In this document: positions 1-12,284 of the stretch, piece after piece
Position numbering within the stretch: position 1 is the stretch's first letter
How the letters are laid out: each line of letters starts with the position of its first letter
Assembly: GCA_946811185.2 (NCBI GenBank)
Contig: OX328104.1
Location: 53,986,505 to 54,050,504, forward strand
DNA from: Hippopus hippopus
Taxonomy: Eukaryota > Mollusca > Bivalvia > Cardiida > Cardiidae
Reading direction: 5' to 3'
DNA length: 64,000 nt
The notes under the pieces: model-generated
Databases searched by the model: none
Seen by the model: the letters and a program-made list of their open reading frames with translations, nothing else
Told to the model about the DNA's origin: nothing
Translations under genes and position numbers: made by a program

Positions 1-155
1 AAATGCTGGTAACCAGCATTTTCTCCTTTTCCTACAATGTTTTCTACCCTTCCAAAAACAAATTTTGATTTTTTAGTCACATTTATTTTGTTGTCTGTTT
101 TCAATGGAGACAAGTCTAAAATTTTTTGTTTGGTAAAGAGTTCACTTAACCTTAC
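1..155 (-). repeat. Family A TTAA element, truncated by window start
   Basis: Second half of a family A copy: palindrome arm (GGTAACCAGCATTTTCTCC), then the body, then the TTTGGTAAAGAGTT end at about 130-147. Confidence 0.8.
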
Positions 156-254
156 ATAACTTAAGTCTCTGTTAAGCAATGGACTTAGATTTTATTTCAA
201 AATTCTGATTAACTGATACAGATTTTGAAATCCCTTGTGTCTGCTGAGAGTTGA

Positions 255-483
255 TTAACCCTTTACCATGCAACCCTGTGTTTGACCCAGAGGAAGAAGG
301 CTTTTGAAAACATTGTGGGAAAAGAAGAAAATGCTGGTAACCATTATTTTCTTCTTTTCCCACAATGTTTTTTTAACCCTTTGAAAGACATTTAATTATA
401 ACATTTGAGCCAAGTTCAAATTATTGTCTGTAAATGCTTTAAAATTGGACAAATCTTACTTATTGTCGTCTGGTAATGAGTGT
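255..483 (-). repeat. Family A TTAA element
   Basis: Starts TTAACCCTTTACCATGC, has the central palindrome at about 303-371, and ends in a degraded GGTAATGAG. Its length matches the 229-bp standard. Confidence 0.85.
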
Positions 484-549
484 TATAAGTTTCTCGAGAC
501 AACAAAATTTTAGACTTTTACATCAGGAAAAGCACTTGCAGACCATAAA

Positions 550-778
550 TTAACTCTATACCACATAATCCCGAGTTTTAACGACCCTGGGGAAGAAGCC
601 TTTTGAAAACATTGTGGGAAAAGGAGAAAATGCTGGTAACCAGCATTTTCTCCTTTTCCCACAATGTTTTCTACCCTATCACATACAGAAATCATCATTT
701 TAGCTCCATTGAATATGTTGTCTGCTAATGCTATGAATTTGGTCTAGTCCAGAATTTTGTCATTTGGTAAAGAGTTAA
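550..778 (-). repeat. Family A TTAA element, full length
   Basis: Exactly 229 bp from TTAA to TTAA. The near-perfect central palindrome (about 602-670) includes GAGAAAATGCTGGTAACCAG. Terminal inverted repeats are TTAACTCTATACCACA and TTTGGTAAAGAGTTAA. Confidence 0.92.
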
Positions 779-1009
779 TTGGAACAGAAATGATAGGACT
801 TGTCTATGAAAAGGTACAAAAAATTGTGAAAATAAAGGAAAATTCTGGTACCATGGTGCACTAGGATGATTTCAAAAGCCTTCTTCCTGGCTCGAAAAAC
901 ACTTGGTCTTTCGGAAAATGTTAAGGTCTCAGTGAAGTAAATGTAACTCTTCCACAATATATTATTTATCCCTGACTACATTATATAACAGCTGTTGTGG
1001 ACAGATTGA

Positions 1010-1318
1010 CTGATTGGTTGCATGGTGTACAACATCGTTTTCAACATTATTTCAGTTATATCGCAGCGGCAAGTGCACCTATCCATGCTTTCCTGGATTT
1101 TCTTTTACCAGTACTCTGCACAATATTCTTTTCAAGCTACTGGCTGCTTTCCCACATAATCATCGTCGAAACAATGATCAGAGGTGAGAGAGAAATGAAT
1201 CCTGTTGCAATGACTATCATCAATCCTCAGAAAGAAATTGGATCGAACCAGCAATCGCCTGTTCTTGAGTCCTGTATGCTACTGCGCTACCAGGGCTCAG
1301 CTGTTGTGGAGAGAATAT
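1010..1318 (-). mobile_element. tRNA-headed SINE (family S2)
   Basis: Read on the minus strand, it starts with a tRNA-like head (TAGCGCAGTAG box A-like; GGTTCGATCC box B-like at about 1240-1250). It then runs through a conserved body to GAAATAATGTTGAAAACGATG. Related copies lie at 29080, 31095, 32350, 36620 and 56132. Confidence 0.75.
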
Positions 1319-1439
1319 ATAGTTGACAAAATGAGGTGAGTTTAGAGCCCAAAACAGCGTTATTAACCAATAGCCAAATACACGTAAGCCTAACATACAT
1401 TTCAAGTTTAAGACTGAAAATAAGACCCAAATAATTGTG

Positions 1440-1775
1440 ATTTTTAACTCTTTACCACTAGGCTGGTCAAAATTGAAAGCATTTGCAGACAACACATCAA
1501 ATGTTACACAGATTGGAATTCTTTATCCTGTGCCGAAGGCGGAGGGATATAGTTTTAGCGTTATCCGTCCTTCCGTCCGGGACAATATCTCCAATACCAT
1601 TGGACAGAATTTCGTGAAACTTTATATGTGTGTATAATAACCTGATATACTTTTTTTTTGGATTTGATGCAAAATGGCAGACTGGCAGCGATTTTGAGTT
1701 ACGCGGTCATGTAAATTTTTGAAAAAGTTTTTTTCAGCCAGGGATATCATTTCAACGAAATTGCTTGTTTTTTTT
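1440..1775. repeat. Fragment of family A plus a PuC-rich dispersed repeat
   Basis: 1440-1510 is the left part of a family A copy. 1540-1775 contains CCGTCCTTCCGTCCGGG, then a body ending in GGGATATCATTTCAACGAAAT. The same ending recurs at 27420-27445. Confidence 0.55.
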
Positions 1776-2760
1776 TTTAAAGGTTAGCAAACATTGTTGA
1801 AAAAGAGAAAATGTAACCAGCATTTTCTTCCTTTAACACAATGTTTTCAAAGTGGTTAAAAATCAAGATTGTGTGATATAGGGTTAGGGATGCTACTGAC
1901 TTGTCCGGAATGTCTCGGCAAAGCAGTGTAGATCAATGATCAGTCTGCAAATATTGTGCTATTGCGCAGTCTGATCTTTGGCCTAAATTGAACAAAAGGC
2001 AACCAGAGTGGTTGCCAGCATTTTCTCTTTATTCCACAATGTTTTAAAAAAAAGCTTTATCCCTCAGGGTCATTGAAACACAGGATTGTATGACAAAGAG
2101 CGATTGACTAGATAAGTCATCCTTCCACTTACAGAAAGATTTTCAGATTTTTTCTGTCAAATTAAACATTTCAAAATTTTAGACTCATCCATATGTATGG
2201 TATTTGTATGCAGCAAAATGAATGTGGTTCTTACAATGGAATTTGTGGTTGAAAGGGAAAAATACACTTTGGCAGATGGAGACAAATGCTTCATTGAAAA
2301 CTACATTTTCTCCTTTTCCCACATGTTTTTTTTTAAAGCTTTCATCCTCAATGTCATAAAAAACATGGATTGTTTGATAACGATCACAAAAACTTAAGAA
2401 CTGTCACTGCAGTGGTTTCGGTAAGACTATCTACCACATGCTTGTCTGTACATCTGTGATAATACTGCAGTCTGATCTTGAGATACAGTCTGCAAGTACC
2501 AGCAAAGTGTAACTATTACAGGTTTATTAAAAATTCTTCAATCATACTGAATAATCGTTGTGAAATTATAATTGTACTGTCTGAACTATCTGATGCATTC
2601 TTTAATAACTAGATAGATCTATGTGAAAACAGCCAATTCAGGCAGATTTAACTCGGTATACACTCTTTATCAGCATTTTCTCCTTTTCCCACATTCAGTT
2701 TTTAAAGGGCTTTTTTCACAGGGTTGTTAAAACTCAGGATTGTGTGGTAAAGGGTTAAAC
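1776..2760. repeat. Cluster of degraded family A copies with a family B fragment
   Basis: Family A palindrome remnants are at about 1776-1860, 1990-2100, 2255-2395 and 2660-2757. A half family B palindrome (GATCAATGATCAGTCTGCA) is at about 1930-1975. No coding signal. Confidence 0.65.
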
Positions 2761-3084
2761 TCAGTATTAAAGTAAGAAATTGATCAGAAAATGCCATTTA
2801 TTATGATGCTGGTTTGGGAGGCCAAAGGCAGCAAAGCGACAATTCTACAAACAGTTGTTTCATTAAAACTGTGATTACGTAATCAGTGTTGTAAAAATCA
2901 GACCATATCATTGGTCTATTGTCTTTTCTTGAATACTGAATACCCAAATTGGACAAAACACCTTGATACGCATCACTGAACAATAGTTTTGAAATTCTTC
3001 AAACACATGTGCACGAAAAATGTATTTGTTATGAATGCCATAATCTAACAAGAAATTATATTGTTAAACTTAGCCTAACCCTTT
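2761..3084. other. No recognisable feature
   Basis: AT-rich unique-looking sequence; no supported gene, repeat or RNA. Confidence 0.5.
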
Positions 3085-3910
3085 ACCACACAATCTCAAG
3101 TTTTTACGACCTTGAGGAGAGAGGCTTTTGAAAATATTGTGGGAAAAGGCTTGGAGAAAGCTAGTAACAAGTAAAGAGTTAAATCTTTACCGGACAACAA
3201 TATTTTAAATTTTTCTGAATCAAAAGCATTTTGCAGACGACAAATTTAGTGTGACTTTACCCTTTACCACACAATCCCAGTTTTAACGACCCTGGAGAAG
3301 AAAGCTTTTGAAAACATTGTGGGAAAAGGAGAAAATGCTGGTAACCAGCATTTTCTCCCTTTCCCACAATGTTTTCTACTCTATCAAAGATGGAAGTCAT
3401 CACTTGAGCAACATTTAATTTGTTGTCTGCAATTGCATTCAATTTGGTCGAGTCCAAAATTTAGTTGTTTGGTCAAGAGTTAATTGAAAGACATTTCTCT
3501 ATAAAAGGGTAGAAAACGATGTTGTGAAAGAGAAAAATGCTGGTTACCGAAGTATATTCTTTTTTCCTCAATGTTTTTAGAAGTCTTCCTTCTAGGGGTT
3601 ATTAAAACTTGCGATTGTTTGATGAAAACTAAATTGATTTTTACAAAACAAGGAGCAGGCATTTAAAAAAACAATTTTGGAAATAGCAAGTTGCTCCTTT
3701 CTGAAATATTTCCTAAAATGAAACTTTTTACCAAACAACAAAAATGTATACTTGTCCAAATTGTAGCCTTTTGCAGACAAAAAACTGAATGTTGCTTAAA
3801 TGATGGAACTTTTCTTTGTAGGAGAAAAAGACTGTGGGAAAAGGTAAAAAATGCTCCACTATGTTTTCAAAAGCATTTTTCCGCAGGGTCATTAACACAC
3901 TGAAATATGT
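3085..3910. repeat. Family A cluster, including a near-complete copy at 3256-3483
   Basis: A short copy at 3085-3182 lacks most of the second half. 3256-3483 is nearly full length with an intact palindrome (3310-3375). 3484-3640 and 3660-3900 are strongly degraded copies. TTAA survives at 3480-3483. Confidence 0.75.
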
Positions 3911-4015
3911 TTAGAGATACATTTTTTGCACCTTCAGGTACCCTACCTTGCTGCACCTTCTGGTGCTCTACCTGTGGGTAAAGTTTGGCAATGTCCATGC
4001 CAATAGATTAAATTT

Positions 4016-4205
4016 AACCTTAACAAACAATCCATGATAATAACAACCCTGGGAAAGAAGCCTGGTAACTAGCATTTTCTCTTTACCCTCAATGCTTTCT
4101 AAATCTATTACAGACTCCCCATATAAAAAAAATTATATTTTTCGTCTGGAAATCCTTTCAATTTCGGCCCGGCTAAAATTTCGTTATTTGGCAAAGAGTT
4201 GATCA
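4016..4205 (-). repeat. Family A element, palindrome half lost
   Basis: Keeps AACCTTAACAAACAATCC, one palindrome arm and the TTTGGCAAAGAGTT end. About 40 bp of the left arm is missing. Confidence 0.7.
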
Positions 4206-4459
4206 AGTTAAAGACAACAATATATAAAACTTTATACCTGAATTCAAGACAAGAATTAATTTCCTAATATCCTTTTTAATGATCACCAAAAAAGGCAAAA
4301 AGAAATAATCCGAGATATTAAACCGTATTTCTGTCCTCAAGCCAATAGAACTTACTGTGCCACCATAGAGCACATGTCTCTAATAAAATCAGACTAACGA
4401 TTACCAAAGCTTTTCCAATAGTCCTTTACTCCAATACAGATTTATAGGTCCTTACCCTT

Positions 4460-4725
4460 TAACTCTTCACCAGAGGGCAAAATTTTAGACTTGTCCAAAT
4501 TCAAAGTTGCTGCAGACATAAAATTTAAAAGGGGGCTTAATTCTTCTGATATGGTCGAAAGCATTATGGGAAAAAGAGAAAATGCTGGTTACCAGCATTT
4601 TCTCCTTTTTCCATTATGCTTTCAAAGACCTTCTTCCTGAGAGTCATTAAAACACAGAATTGTTTGATGGTCGACTTGTTCAAATTCAAAGCATTTGCAG
4701 ACGATGAAATGAAAAAGGCTTAAAG
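4460..4725 (+). repeat. Family A element, diverged
   Basis: Central palindrome at about 4560-4622. Flanking parts are diverged, and a second fragment of the body follows at 4675-4720. Confidence 0.7.
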
Positions 4726-5075
4726 GCCCAGTAATAGCCAAAAGTAAAAAAAGTGGGTGTTAAAATGCATTTGAATTAATTCATAAAAAAATGGAAATTA
4801 TTGTGAAAATGAGAATATGTTATTGTGTGATGGATCCAAGAGTTAGTCACTGGCAGAAAAATGAATTTCAAAATCAGGTAAAAAGTAAACAGTAGACTTA
4901 GCTACCTTGCAACTTTTGACCTACTCTAAAATTTCATTTTTCTACCAGCAACTACCACTTGTACTGATCCTACAACAACCAACTGTCAACTTCACAATAA
5001 TTTCCCTTCTTTTAAATGGTGTGATTTAAATCATGTTTACTTTGTCGTGGGCAAAACTTTTAATCTGGACAAGTC
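4725..5075. mobile_element. Foldback element (family D)
   Basis: The left arm GGCCCAGTAATAGCCAAAAG...AAAATGCATTTGAATTAATTC is mirrored by the right arm GGTGTGATTTAAATCATGTTTACTTTG. Inner arms CTGGCAGAAAAATGAATTT and AATTTCATTTTTCTACCAG also pair. Related copies at 23105 and 27745. Confidence 0.65.
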
Positions 5076-5214
5076 CACGGCTTTGTAGGCTGGTGAAGAA
5101 TTGACTTCTTCACTTATCAAAGAAATATATTGCTTTTTCAAAGGCTACAAAGTATATGACAGTTCCACTGCAAGATGAATAGACAGTTTGGCAATGGATA
5201 ATCTGGATGGCTTG

Positions 5215-5455
5215 TATCTGAGTTAAACGCCATTTTAACAGCTTAGCTCATATCACAGCGGTCACTGAAAGCACTTACGCATATGTTTCCTGGCTTACTC
5301 ACACCAGTACTGACACAACTTTCTTTCCAAGTCACTGTCTGCTTTTCTCACATGTTTCAGAGGTGAAAGGCGAAAAATCGCTGAAAAGAAAGTTTGTCTC
5401 TATTGGGTATCGAACCAGGTCATGAGTCAGATATGCAAACCACTGTGCTAGAATA
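5215..5455 (-). mobile_element. tRNA-headed SINE (family S1)
   Basis: Minus-strand SINE with its degenerate tRNA head at the right end (GGTTCGATACCC at about 5406-5417). The body includes GCATATGTTTCCTGGC (plus strand) and the tail lies near CGCCATTTTAACAGC. Full relatives at 9648, 14715 and 59500. Confidence 0.75.
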
Positions 5456-5521
5456 AAGTCATTGTTAAAACGCTGGATTGTTTGGTTAAGGTTAACCCTT
5501 TACCACATGAAAACAATTTAG

Positions 5522-5944
5522 ACTTGTTCAATTAACTCTTTACCAAATGACAAAATCTTAGACTGGTCCAATTTGAAAGCATTTGCAGATGACAAAATAA
5601 ACATGACTAAAAAATTGAAACTTGATTTTAGAAGAGTAGAAAACATTGTGGGAAAAGGAGAAAATGCTGGTTACCAGCATTTTCTCCATTTCACACAATG
5701 TTTTCAAAAGGCTTCTATCTCAGGGCCGTAAAAATCAGGGATTGTTTGGTAAAGGGTTAAAACTACTTGGAGAAAACAAATTTACTGCACATCAAATGAT
5801 AGATTTTGTCTTTGAAAGGAAGAAAACACTGTGGGAAAAAGAGAAAATGCTGGTATACAGCATTTTCTCCTTTTGTCCACAATATTATAAAGGGCCATTT
5901 TTCCCGTAGTCATTAAAACTCAGAAATGTTTGGCAAAGAGTTAA
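5522..5944 (+). repeat. Two adjacent family A copies sharing a TTAA
   Basis: 5522-5760 is near full length (239 bp) with an intact palindrome. 5757-5944 begins at the same TTAA (5757-5760) and is a shortened copy ending in a TTAA. Shared-TTAA junctions fit insertion of one element at the end of another. Confidence 0.85.
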
Positions 5945-6116
5945 CCCAGAAAAATGTTTAAAATGAGACAATAATTACATACAAAACCTTTTTCAAAGAA
6001 ATTGACATCATGAAAAAGTTCATAAAATGCTAATATTATTTATTCAGCAGTTTGTAAGGTCCACATGAGGTCAGAATAAGTTCATGCAAACTTTAACTTC
6101 TGAGAGCGGGGTATAT

Positions 6117-6604
6117 TTACCTTTTACCACACAGTCCCAAATTCTAACAACTCTGTGGAAGAAGCCTTTTGAAAACATTGTGGCAAATGGAGAAAATGCT
6201 GGTAACCAGCATTTTCTCCATTTCCCACAATGTTTTCTACCCTTTCAAAATCAAGTTTCAATTTTTGAGTCACAATTGATTTCTTGTCTGCAAATGCTTT
6301 CAATTTGGACAAATCTAAAATTTTGTCGTTTGGTAAAGAGTTTTACTCCAACCTCTCTCAACTGCTTAACCCCTTTAACACACAATCCAGAGTTTTAACA
6401 AACCTAACAGAAAAGGTTTTTGAAAACATTATGGAATAAGGAGAAAATGCTGGTAGGCAGCATTTTCTCCTTTTTTCCCCACAATGTTTTCTGTCCTGTT
6501 TCTTAAATCCTGCATCATTTGTCAGCCACATTCCATAAATTTTGTCGTTTTCAAATGCTTTGAAATTGAACCAGTTTGAAATTTTCTTGTTTTGTAAAGA
6601 ATCT
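6117..6604 (-). repeat. Two family A copies in the same orientation
   Basis: 6117-6344 and 6366-6604 each have the CCTTT start, a central palindrome (about 6170-6240; 6420-6492) and a GTAAAGA end. They are separated by 21 bp. Confidence 0.85.
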
Positions 6605-6849
6605 TTCACTACAGTTGCCTTTGCAGACAGTGAGGATCAAGATGTGATTGCACAAAACCTGCCATCTGATCTTTGATGTACACTGTCAGCTTTGGTGTAG
6701 CTCTGCAGACAAAAGCTACCATGATATTGGGACTACTCTGAGCTCTTAATTCTATAATAGAATTGGCTTTTTGGTTTATTCCGCGCTCTAAAGGCTAAAA
6801 TATAATCCACTGAAACTCGGGAAGATTTTTATCTGATAGGCTTGACTAA

Positions 6850-6960
6850 AACAGTGGATTGTATAAATCCAAGATCAGACTGCATGGTCTGTGCAATCTG
6901 ATCTTGATCTATACTGTCAGCCCCCATTTTCGCCCATGGTGCTGACAGAACTAATTTATG
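6850..6960. repeat. Family B palindrome fragment
   Basis: AAGATCAGACTGCATGGTC is followed by its inverted partner CAATCTGATCTTGATCTA. This is the family B core, without clear outer ends. Confidence 0.7.
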
Positions 6961-7140
6961 ACCATCATTCCAAGACAAATCTACACAAGACAAACTTTGA
7001 AAGTATTGTTGTAGAACCAGGGTATTCAAAATCAATTTATGTTCAATGAAAACAAAATACATCATAAAATATTGTGGAAAAAGAGAAATTGCTTTTTACA
7101 ATTAATTTCTTCTATTACCACAAATTGTTTTCAAAATTGA

Positions 7141-8500
7141 CCTGCTTTAGGTACGTCAAAGTTACTGGAGGAAGGTAGAAAATTAAAAGACCTAAATCCC
7201 ACCGGAAATATGAGAACTGGCTATTCAGAGCAGGTACTCTTTAAACTCAAGACTTTAGTTTCAGTCTGTGACCAAGCCAAGACCTCAATTAATTATGGTA
7301 AATTCAAAGCGGCCTGTCTGTCTGATCTTTGTTTCTTACTGTTTTATGAGGATCATGTTTCCCATGGGAACCCTTATTTATAAGTATGCCTGTAGTATGT
7401 CCAGAAAAATTAATGAAAGTGAGAGATTCACACCATATTCTTTACATGAAACTTTTACTATTGCTTCACCAGACAAAACTTTACACTTGTCCAAATCTCC
7501 AAATCCAAATGACCATTAACTAAAATTGGCTTGGATGATTGGATTTTGTCTTTGAAAGGATAAAATACCAGAGCTGAGAAAAAAGTTTGTAGAAATTGTT
7601 AATTAAAACTACTAGTGCTATTACACATTAATTTTTATATGTTTAGGTTCCATTCATAACAGACAAAATTGGAAAGTTTCCGCCAAATTTATTTAAAAAA
7701 AAGGTTGCTATGACTCCTTTTACAATGATCGTAACAGCTACTCAGAGCACGCCATGACATTGACAGCATATCATTAGGACGTTGTTTAATGTTATGTCGG
7801 CGCTCTCTCAATGAATCCTTGGATCATCTTCAATACTCTTTGTCCTTTTTCAAACCCTGCATACCACTTTAACACTGCAGATTTTTTTTTCAGTTGTGGC
7901 TTTAATTCTGCTTCTTTTAAAGATTAAACCTTTCAGACAGACTATGCCCTAAGTTCATACAGAATGTTATCGCTGAGCAAGTTTCTACCACTTCCAAAAC
8001 CACTATTTTTTACCTTATTTTTCCCTTGGTAGGTCTCACAAAAACCATCGTCCTAACATTGTTTTTTGTAAGTGATGTCAGAAATTTTGCATAGAACACC
8101 ACATGGCGCCATCAATTACCTTTATATAATTTCAGCAGATTTGAATCGAACGATTTTGAAGTTTGATAGTTTTAAAAAGTCATAAAGCTGTCGAAAGAAA
8201 TGCTCAGCAATGTAAGGGTCAAACCATACAATTTCCCATTGTAATAACGAAAGTTGCATGGATTTATTTAATATGAAATAATCCTTTCGTATTATTTTCT
8301 TTAACATTATCACCTATTAATCAAACCTATTTCGAAAAAGCAATACACAATTTTTGATATACACTGTAAAAAGGTTTACTGTATACATATTTTAATAGTT
8401 TAATTCAATGACTTAAATTTGTGTGAAAAATAAATAAATGCAATGCCCTAGTCAAATAAGTCCCTTCACCGATCAATCCCTGGCAGGCGTCATTGTGATC
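7141..8500. other. No recognisable gene; fragmentary repeat remnants only
   Basis: I see a short family A-like relic near 7470-7560 and otherwise AT-rich sequence. Open frames here are short and lack conserved motifs. Confidence 0.45.
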
Positions 8501-8660
8501 TATAAAAACGAAGGTTCTTGAAAAAGTCTTGGGAATTGAAAAAAAAAAGTTAGCCAGCTTTTTCTCCGTTTCTCATAGAGCTTTCTACCCTTTTAATGAC
8601 ATAGATCCTATCCATGAGTAACATTTAGTGTCTCATTTTTGAATGTTTAAATATTAAAAG
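8500..8660. repeat. Degraded family A copy
   Basis: TTTCTCCGTTTCTCATAGAGC and the surrounding body resemble the second half of family A. The palindrome is mostly lost. Confidence 0.5.
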
Positions 8661-8880
8661 TTATGTTTTATAGTGTGGTATAGAGATAAGGAAAGCTTTT
8701 ATATCATTGTAAAAATCAGTCATGCATTGACGTCATCATATTTTTTGGTTTGAACTTAATTGTCCTTTAATTCTTTATGAGACCAACAAAAGGTTGCAGG
8801 CCTTACAAATTTACAAATCCAAAATTCTTACAGAGGACAATCAAACCAGGCTCAAATAGTGGAAGTTGTTGATAAAAGGG

Positions 8881-8961
8881 TTAAAAACATGGTGGGAAAA
8901 GAAGAAAATGCTGGTTAACAGCATTTTCTTCTTTTCCCAACATGTTTTCAAAAGCCCTTAA
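8881..8961. repeat. Core-only family A copy between two TTAA sites
   Basis: An 81-bp unit from TTAA to TTAA containing essentially only the central palindrome (GTGGGAAAAGAAGAAAATGC and its inverse). Its right TTAA (8958-8961) is also the left end of the next full copy. Confidence 0.8.
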
Positions 8962-9183
8962 CCCTTTACCATGCAATGCCAACTTTTAACAACCCTGGGA
9001 AAGAAGCCTTTTGAAAACATTGGAAAAGGAGAAAATGCTGGTAACTAGCATTTTCTCCTTTTCCCTCAAAGTTTTCTACCCTATCAAAGAAAAATTGCAC
9101 CATTTGAACTACACTAAAATTGTTGTCTGCAAATGCTTTCAATTTGGATAAAGCTAAAATTCTGTCGCCTGGTAAAGGATTAA
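8958..9183 (-). repeat. Family A TTAA element
   Basis: 226 bp from TTAA to TTAA with a slightly imperfect palindrome (about 9010-9075). Confidence 0.88.
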
Positions 9184-9188
9184 AGTTG

Positions 9189-9423
9189 TTAACTCTTTAC
9201 CACACAATCCTGAGTTCTAACGACCTTAACAAAAAAGGCTTTTGAAAACATAGTGGGAAAAGGAGAAAATGCTGGTAACCTGCATTTTCTCCTTTTCCCA
9301 CTATGTTTTCTACCCCATCAAAAACAAATTTTATAATTTGAAACACATTTAAATTTACATTTTTGTCTGCAAATGCTTTCAATTTGGACAGGGCTTAAAT
9401 TTTGTCGTCTGGTAAAGTGTTAA
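9189..9423 (-). repeat. Family A TTAA element
   Basis: 235 bp from TTAA to TTAA, palindrome at about 9243-9310. It is six bases away from the previous copy, same orientation. Confidence 0.88.
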
Positions 9424-9647
9424 AGTTGTTAAAGCTGTTTGAAATAAAGGTGACAATCTACTCCTATCAACCTTTGGGAATTCTTTTAATAAAAGACTGC
9501 TAGATAATGATATATATTTTCAGTAAGAAGACAATGCTCTATATTGACAAGAATTCTTATGTCAGAATATGTGTGGTTGATTTGATTGCACTCATCAAGG
9601 GGTAAGGAAGACCTTTTTCTTCTAGCTTTGTATTGGAAATTTTAACA

Positions 9648-9880
9648 GATTAGGTCATGTCATGGCTGTAAGTGCACCTACACATGTGTTTCCTGGCTTT
9701 CTAGCACGAGTACTAACACAACTTTCTTTCCAAGTCACTGACTACTTTTCTCACACTGCATCAGAGGTGAGAGGCGAAAAAGTTCCGGAAAGAATGTTGG
9801 CCTCAACTGGGTATCATACTCGTCACCACAAGGTCATGAGACATAATTATGCTAACCACTGAGCTAACCGGTCAGGCCTT
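9648..9880 (-). mobile_element. tRNA-headed SINE (family S1)
   Basis: The right end, read on the minus strand, is a tRNA-like head (GGTTAGCTCAGTGGTTAGCA). The body matches 5215-5455 (TGTTTCCTGGCTTTCTAGC; GTCACTGACTACTTTTCTCA). Confidence 0.78.
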
Positions 9881-10734
9881 TTTCTGAAAAGGTACCAGTA
9901 TTTCTTGATGGTGTTCAGGACAGTATTCAAGACGTATCTACAGTTAATTTCAGTGCATTTTGAGACTGTCTTGAGCTTGTAGAGTTCAATTAATATAATT
10001 TTTGACAATTTGCTGTATAACAAAAAGTTTTGTGCCCAATATCATAATTTGCCTGAATGTGGTTTGGATTTTATTTGAAAAGTTATACCCCTGCCAACAG
10101 ACTTGGGGTTATTCAGACAAAAAAATCGTTGATGTTGCCTCAAAAATAACCATTTCAGCACAGGTAAAAACAGGGGCTTGTAATGTACTTTTGAAAAATT
10201 AGGAATATTGCCTCTTAATTAATCAGGGTTAGAAAGATTCATAGTTTTATTCTCCAAGATTTTCGAAGTTTTCACTTCAAATTTAGAAAATTCTGGGAAA
10301 TAAGACTAACAACATTCTTGAGAATGTTTGATGAATAAGGGCTCAGGTCTGTGACAAATACAAAGGCTATTTACTAAGAACACTTGTTTGATATCCGCTA
10401 TAGATCGGGCAGAACAGCTGTTGCTATATATAGATGCTCATGCACTAGGTACAAGTGCACCAAAACTTTCTTGGACATGAGGTGGATATTTTCTGTCAAT
10501 AGGAAATGAAGAAAAAGCAAATTTCAAAGCAAAATTGTCTTACAAAATAGCAAACAGTGAACAGCCAAAATCAAATGGCTATTTGTGCTGTCTGATCATG
10601 GTCTACCTGGTCAAAACAATCACCTAAAATAATGCCAAGCTGGTTGTTATTAAAATGGAAGCTAATACTAGAAGAGCATCACAATATTTTTTAACACAAT
10701 TAATTGCATCATTTTGGACTTAAATTTTTACTCT
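9881..10734. other. No supported gene; foldback family E half at 10200-10345
   Basis: 10225-10345 (CAAGATTTTCGAAG...TTCTTGAGAATG) resembles one half of the family E palindrome at 55865. The rest shows nothing I can name. Confidence 0.4.
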
Positions 10735-11355
10735 TTATCAACTTTATCAAACAACAAAATCTTGGGCTAGACCAAATTGAAAAGGGGAAAATGTTGTTTA
10801 CCAGTATTTTCTCCTTTTCCAAAAAAATTGTTTTCAAAAGCCTTCTCTTTCAGGGTCATTAAAAGTCATGATTGTTTGGTTACAGAAGGTTAACTGCAAT
10901 AGCAACAGCAGCAATGGCACCTGTCTGCATGGCCCTATCTAATACTGGACAACAAAATCATAGACTCATTTATATTCAATGCACTCATCATAGGCAACAA
11001 AGAGAATCTGTCGAAAATGATAGAAAATTCTATTGGGTAAAAACACTATGGGAAAAGGAGAAAATGCTGGTGACCAGTATTTTCTCTTTTTTCCCAAAAT
11101 ATTTTCAAAAGCTCTCTTTTTCAGGGTCGTTTACACTTGGGATAGTTAGGTAGAGGTTAATTCCTTACCACATAGCAATGTTTTAGACTGGTCCAAATTG
11201 AAAGTGTAATGCAGAGGGCATAATAATTGGGGCTCAAATAGTGGAATATTTTATTGAAAGAGTACAAAAAGTTGCGGGAAAAGGAGTAAATGCTGGACAT
11301 CAAAAGGCATATTTCTTCAAGATCATTAGAACTGGTGACTTTGTTGTAAAGGCTT
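10735..11355. repeat. Cluster of diverged family A copies
   Basis: Palindrome remnants at about 10780-10845 and 11040-11105, and a half copy at 11160-11355 starting TTAATTCCTTACCACA. All are diverged from the standard. Confidence 0.7.
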
Positions 11356-11580
11356 AACTCTTTACCAAACAACAAAATTTTAAAATTTGTCCAAATTGAA
11401 AGCATTTGCAGATGACAAAATAAATGTGACTGAAAAATTGAAATCTGTTTGGGAAAGAGTAGAAAACGTGGGAAAAGGAGAAAATGCTGGTCACCAGCAT
11501 TTTCTCCCTTTCCCACATTGTTTTCTAAAGGCTTCTTTCTCAGGGTCGTTAAAAGTCAGTACTGTTTGGTAAATGGTTAA
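11354..11580 (+). repeat. Family A TTAA element, full length
   Basis: 227 bp from TTAA to TTAA. The palindrome at about 11461-11523 is slightly shortened. Confidence 0.9.
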
Positions 11581-11794
11581 AGGATTCATAAAGACTGTAA
11601 TAAACATGACCAGGTTTAGGATCAATAGCACCTTGTCTGGAATTGTCCCATTGAATACTCTAACTGAATACACATAATGACCAGTAATGACCACAGCTGA
11701 TAATTGTGATCAATCATTGAATGAAACAGAACTTTACTCATACTCTGGTCAAATATTAGACCATGAGGAAAGTAGAACCGACCCTAGGCAAACT

Positions 11795-11885
11795 ATTACC
11801 CCCACCCAAACCCCAGCTGCCCCACCCCATCACACTAGCTGCCCCACCCCATCCACCAGCTGCTGCATCCCATCCCACAAGTTGC
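11795..11885. repeat. C-rich imperfect tandem repeat
   Basis: Three or so copies of a unit close to CAGCTGCCCCACCCCATC. Low complexity; the proline-rich translation it gives is not evidence of a gene. Confidence 0.6.
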
Positions 11886-12055
11886 CTTGTCACCAGGGAA
11901 TTAGTTTTTTGGTGGCAATGCCCTTTTGTAAAGCACTTCATAGCTTCAGCCTAGAACGTTTGAAACCCATTTTCTTATTTCATTGATCAGAAAAGTTTTC
12001 TTTTCCATTTAATACAATTCTGTTTTGTATTACTTGTGCTAGCCAGTTGCTTTTC

Positions 12056-12284
12056 TTAAACCGCTTCCAAAACAACGAAACTTTAGACTTGTCCAAATTG
12101 AAAGCATTTGCAAACAACAAATTAATTTGACTCAAAAATAGAAATTTAGTATTGAATTGTTAGAGAACATTGTGGGAAAAGGAGAAAATGCTGGTTACCA
12201 GCATTTTCTCCTTTTCCCACAATGTTTTCAGACGGTTTCTTTCTCAGGGTCGTTAAAAGTCAAGATTGTGTGGTAAAGGGTTAA
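12056..12284 (+). repeat. Family A TTAA element, full length
   Basis: Exactly 229 bp from TTAA to TTAA, with a near-perfect palindrome at about 12165-12232. Confidence 0.92.

Noticed and set aside
5646..5909. Open frames with recurrent KMLVTSIFSF- or GENAGYQHFLLFPQ-like peptides, here and in about 30 other places
   Set aside because: All are translations of the family A palindrome in different frames. The repetition reflects the DNA repeat, not a protein family.
11687..11986. Proline- and threonine-rich open frames on both strands
   Set aside because: Caused by the C-rich tandem repeat at 11795-11885; frames open on both strands without conserved residues.
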